In this document: positions 24,029-25,893 of the stretch, in pieces | Position numbering within the stretch: position 1 is the stretch's first letter | Layout of the letters: each line of letters begins with the position of its first letter | NCBI GenBank assembly: GCA_026713745.1 | Contig: JAPONU010000236.1 | Location: 1-25,893 of the forward strand | Source of the DNA: a bacterium | GTDB lineage: Bacteria; Actinomycetota; Acidimicrobiia; Acidimicrobiales; CATQHL01 | Direction: 5' to 3' | Length of the DNA: 25,893 nt | The notes under the pieces: generated by a model | Told to the model about the DNA's origin: nothing | Database searches by the model: none | Seen by the model: only the letters and a program-made list of their open reading frames with translations | Made by a program: the position numbers and the translations under genes

Positions 24029-25761
24029 GTGTTGCCTCTCCTTTCGAATAGTTCGCCGCACAGAGATTCGACGGCGCCGAAGCTCCAGCCTGCCGGCGAT
24101 GCATCGGCGGCGAGCAGGTGACGCATCACCTGCGAGTGGAGCCAAGGAGTAGTGCGACGCGATGCCGACTCTTTTGCGACGTGCTCCATTAGTTCCCTCT
24201 CGATCTCGGCTCGGGGAACGTCACGGCGTTGGGCATTGTCCCTGCCGCAGGCTCCCGGGGCAAGATGCATCACGAGGTCGAAGCTTGCGACCTTCTCGCC
24301 CCGGCGCTCATGCCGGAGCCCCTTGAATGAAGACTGTCCCTTGTCCATCACGACAGCGGCTTCCACGGAAAGCCCTGCTGAGTCGACAGCGCTCTGGATA
24401 GTTGACCAGACCGCATCATCGGAGTTATGGAACTGCAGCGAAGCCCACGCACTGTCGCACATAACACGACGAATCTCCCGCATCGCCCGGCTCATCGACT
24501 TCTCGTAGTCGTTGAGATTCGTTCCGCCCATCCGGTCGGTTAGCCGCTTGTTCACCACGGTCTCCGCCGCAACGTCGGTCTGTTCGCCCAGCCAGGCTTC
24601 CCAGAGGAAGGATGAGTCGCCGTAGTAGATGTTGGAGCCGAATGGCGGATCAGCGAAGACGTAGTCCGCGCTGCAATCGGCCATCCAAGCGAGCCGCTCG
24701 GCGGAACCGAGGTGCACCTCACATGAGCCGGATGACTCCCCGGTTTGCTGGTATAGTTTGGTGATCGTTGCTAGTTTCCGACGGAACAGACTGAATACGT
24801 TGAATTCGTAGTTCAATGATGCCAAGTACATCGTCGATGAAAGGACGTTGGTCGGTCTCGTCGGGTGCCATTGGTAGCGACGTGAGGCACGATTGATGGT
24901 CGCGGTAAAAGCGAAGCGAAGGCCCGCACGGATCGACTCGTCGTCGACTCGTCCGATTGCGTCCCACAGTGCCGAGAGCGCATACAGGTTGCGTGTTGTA
25001 AAGAAGTCTGCCGAGGTCGCGATTCCTTGAACCTCGTGCTGAGCTCGCCACATCTCCCGCCACCGTTCCCAAGGAGTGGTCGGATACCAATGCGGAATGG
25101 CGGCTCTATCGACTCCGCGATCCTTGTCCGCTACCCCGATCGCTCGCACAAGTCGAGTTCGTTGCCCGTCAACGCTGATGTTCTCCTGCACCGGCCGGGT
25201 GCTCAGCCATTGGAGATCTGTTTTCCTGAGAGGTCCGTGGCCAGCCGGGCACGACAGCGTGTTCTGCACGGCCCCCGTATCCTGGTCGACAGCCGCGTCC
25301 CAGAATAGGACCTCACGCCTGCATGTCGAGCACCGGTAGACGTCGGACCAGACGGTGTACTCAATGCGGCCCTCGGGGGTGCCGTACAGCTCCCGTTCGA
25401 GCGGTCCGAGCACGACAAGGAGCGCGGAAGCCGCCGTCCTGAAGCGATCGGGATCTACTCGCGCCGTGTATCCGCGCGCAATGTGCACCGCTGCCGGAGA
25501 GAGATCGGACAGAACAGCGTGCCGGCCAGTCAGTAAGGCGGCGACACCCGTCTGGCCTGATCCGCAGAATGGGTCGACCACGACATCGCCGGGGTCGGTG
25601 AAGTGCTCGATCAGCTGGACAAGACCCTCGACCGGCACCTTCGTGTGGTACGAGTGCGCGCGGTAGAAGACGCTCCCCTTGTTGCCCTTGATATCCATCA
25701 CCATCGGCCGACGTGACTGAGCCCTGCCGCGCTCCGGATGTTGGTCGGAGGACTCAGCCAT
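24001..25761 (-). CDS. DNA methyltransferase A (paralogue of B, zinc-ribbon-like insert)
   Basis: This 586-residue methyltransferase shows the same architecture as its downstream neighbour: DPFCGSG (63-69), LSDLSPAAVHIARG, a metal-site-like C144-x2-C147 with C171-x3-H175 in place of the second CxxC, and DPPF (371-374) in SADYVFADPPFGSNIYY. It also has LQFHNSDDAVW (442-452) and VMDKGQSSFKGLRHER. The regions between SAM site and DPPF, where sequence specificity normally lies, differ clearly between A and B, so the two probably recognise different sites or the two strands of an asymmetric site. The ATG at 25761 is chosen because it aligns residue-for-residue with the N-terminus of B; the frame is open to 25860. 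It is the first gene of the three-gene operon A, B, nuclease. Confidence 0.87.
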   Translation of the reverse strand: MAESSDQHPERGRAQSRRPMVMDIKGNKGSVFYRAHSYHTKVPVEGLVQLIEHFTDPGDVVVDPFCGSGQTGVAALLTGRHAVLSDLSPAAVHIARGYTARVDPDRFRTAASALLVVLGPLERELYGTPEGRIEYTVWSDVYRCSTCRREVLFWDAAVDQDTGAVQNTLSCPAGHGPLRKTDLQWLSTRPVQENISVDGQRTRLVRAIGVADKDRGVDRAAIPHWYPTTPWERWREMWRAQHEVQGIATSADFFTTRNLYALSALWDAIGRVDDESIRAGLRFAFTATINRASRRYQWHPTRPTNVLSSTMYLASLNYEFNVFSLFRRKLATITKLYQQTGESSGSCEVHLGSAERLAWMADCSADYVFADPPFGSNIYYGDSSFLWEAWLGEQTDVAAETVVNKRLTDRMGGTNLNDYEKSMSRAMREIRRVMCDSAWASLQFHNSDDAVWSTIQSAVDSAGLSVEAAVVMDKGQSSFKGLRHERRGEKVASFDLVMHLAPGACGRDNAQRRDVPRAEIERELMEHVAKESASRRTTPWLHSQVMRHLLAADASPAGWSFGAVESLCGELFERRGNTWHLPATSA

Positions 25762-25893
25762 GCTCGGACACCCTTGTTTCTCGGGAGCAAATGGCAGGCA
25801 TCTCGCCAAGACTACGTCCGCTCGGCGAGAACGTCGGGCAACTCGCTCTGTGGTGGGCATGAGCAGTATTGTGCGGAGGGGGTGCGACAGCGA
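25762..25893. other. Upstream region of the methyltransferase/nuclease operon (window edge)
   Basis: No gene is evident in these 132 bp. A minus-strand TAGTCT about 60-70 nt before the ATG fits TANNNT but has no convincing -35 partner, so no promoter is called. The in-frame extension of methyltransferase A to 25860 looks non-coding, because its paralogue has no such extension. Confidence 0.4.

Noticed and set aside
25762..25860. Start of methyltransferase A at the upstream ATG (25860)
   Set aside because: The paralogue B aligns exactly with the shorter form from 25761, and no ribosome-binding sequence precedes 25860.

Overview
The window is very GC-rich, with dense, mostly overlapping genes and several GTG or TTG starts. 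A Liv-type ABC operon, a hemE/hemY pair, a HelD-type helicase, a PAC2 protein and promoters of the form TANNNT lying 6-7 nt before the start codon all suggest a high-GC actinobacterium. The style resembles Acidimicrobiia-type genomes, but that placement is an inference; no rRNA or tRNA is present to test it.

Layout. (1) 1-6728, plus strand: a branched-chain amino acid (or related) ABC transporter operon, SBP-livH-livM-livG-livF. All junctions after livH are 4-nt ATGA overlaps. The binding protein is cut by the window edge and carries two near-identical binding domains in tandem. (2) 6729-9924: a spacer with a hairpin-forming repeat, a PAC2-family gene (minus), then a divergent plus-strand set of GNAT acetyltransferase, GtrA-like membrane protein and a class I methyltransferase. 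(3) 9872-17311, minus strand: a tightly overlapped six-gene operon read hemE, hemY, lnt, GT4 glycosyltransferase, methyltransferase, prenyltransferase/terpene-cyclase-like protein. It links heme synthesis to lipoprotein acylation and probable envelope glycolipid or isoprenoid chemistry. Its Lnt has Ser where the catalytic Cys is expected. (4) 17312-17590: two 95-bp tandem copies of the hairpin repeat also seen at 6.8 kb. (5) 17621-21113, plus strand: a HelD/UvrD-like helicase, then an orphan ferric-iron-binding lipoprotein preceded by a TTAGGG/CCCTAA dyad that looks like a metal-regulator operator overlapping promoter elements. (6) 21239-25761, minus strand, visibly less GC-rich: a three-gene module of two paralogous DNA methyltransferases with zinc-ribbon-like inserts and a PD-(D/E)XK nuclease with an unrecognised N-terminal domain.

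The last module is the best candidate for an undescribed system. It looks like a restriction-modification or defence island with two alpha-type methyltransferases (FxGxG before DPPF, about 310 residues apart) and one nuclease. Its atypical composition and lack of relation to the neighbouring housekeeping genes suggest horizontal acquisition. Other signals worth attention are the duplicated binding protein, the Ser-for-Cys Lnt, the tandem REP-like repeats and the recurring leaderless promoter pattern.
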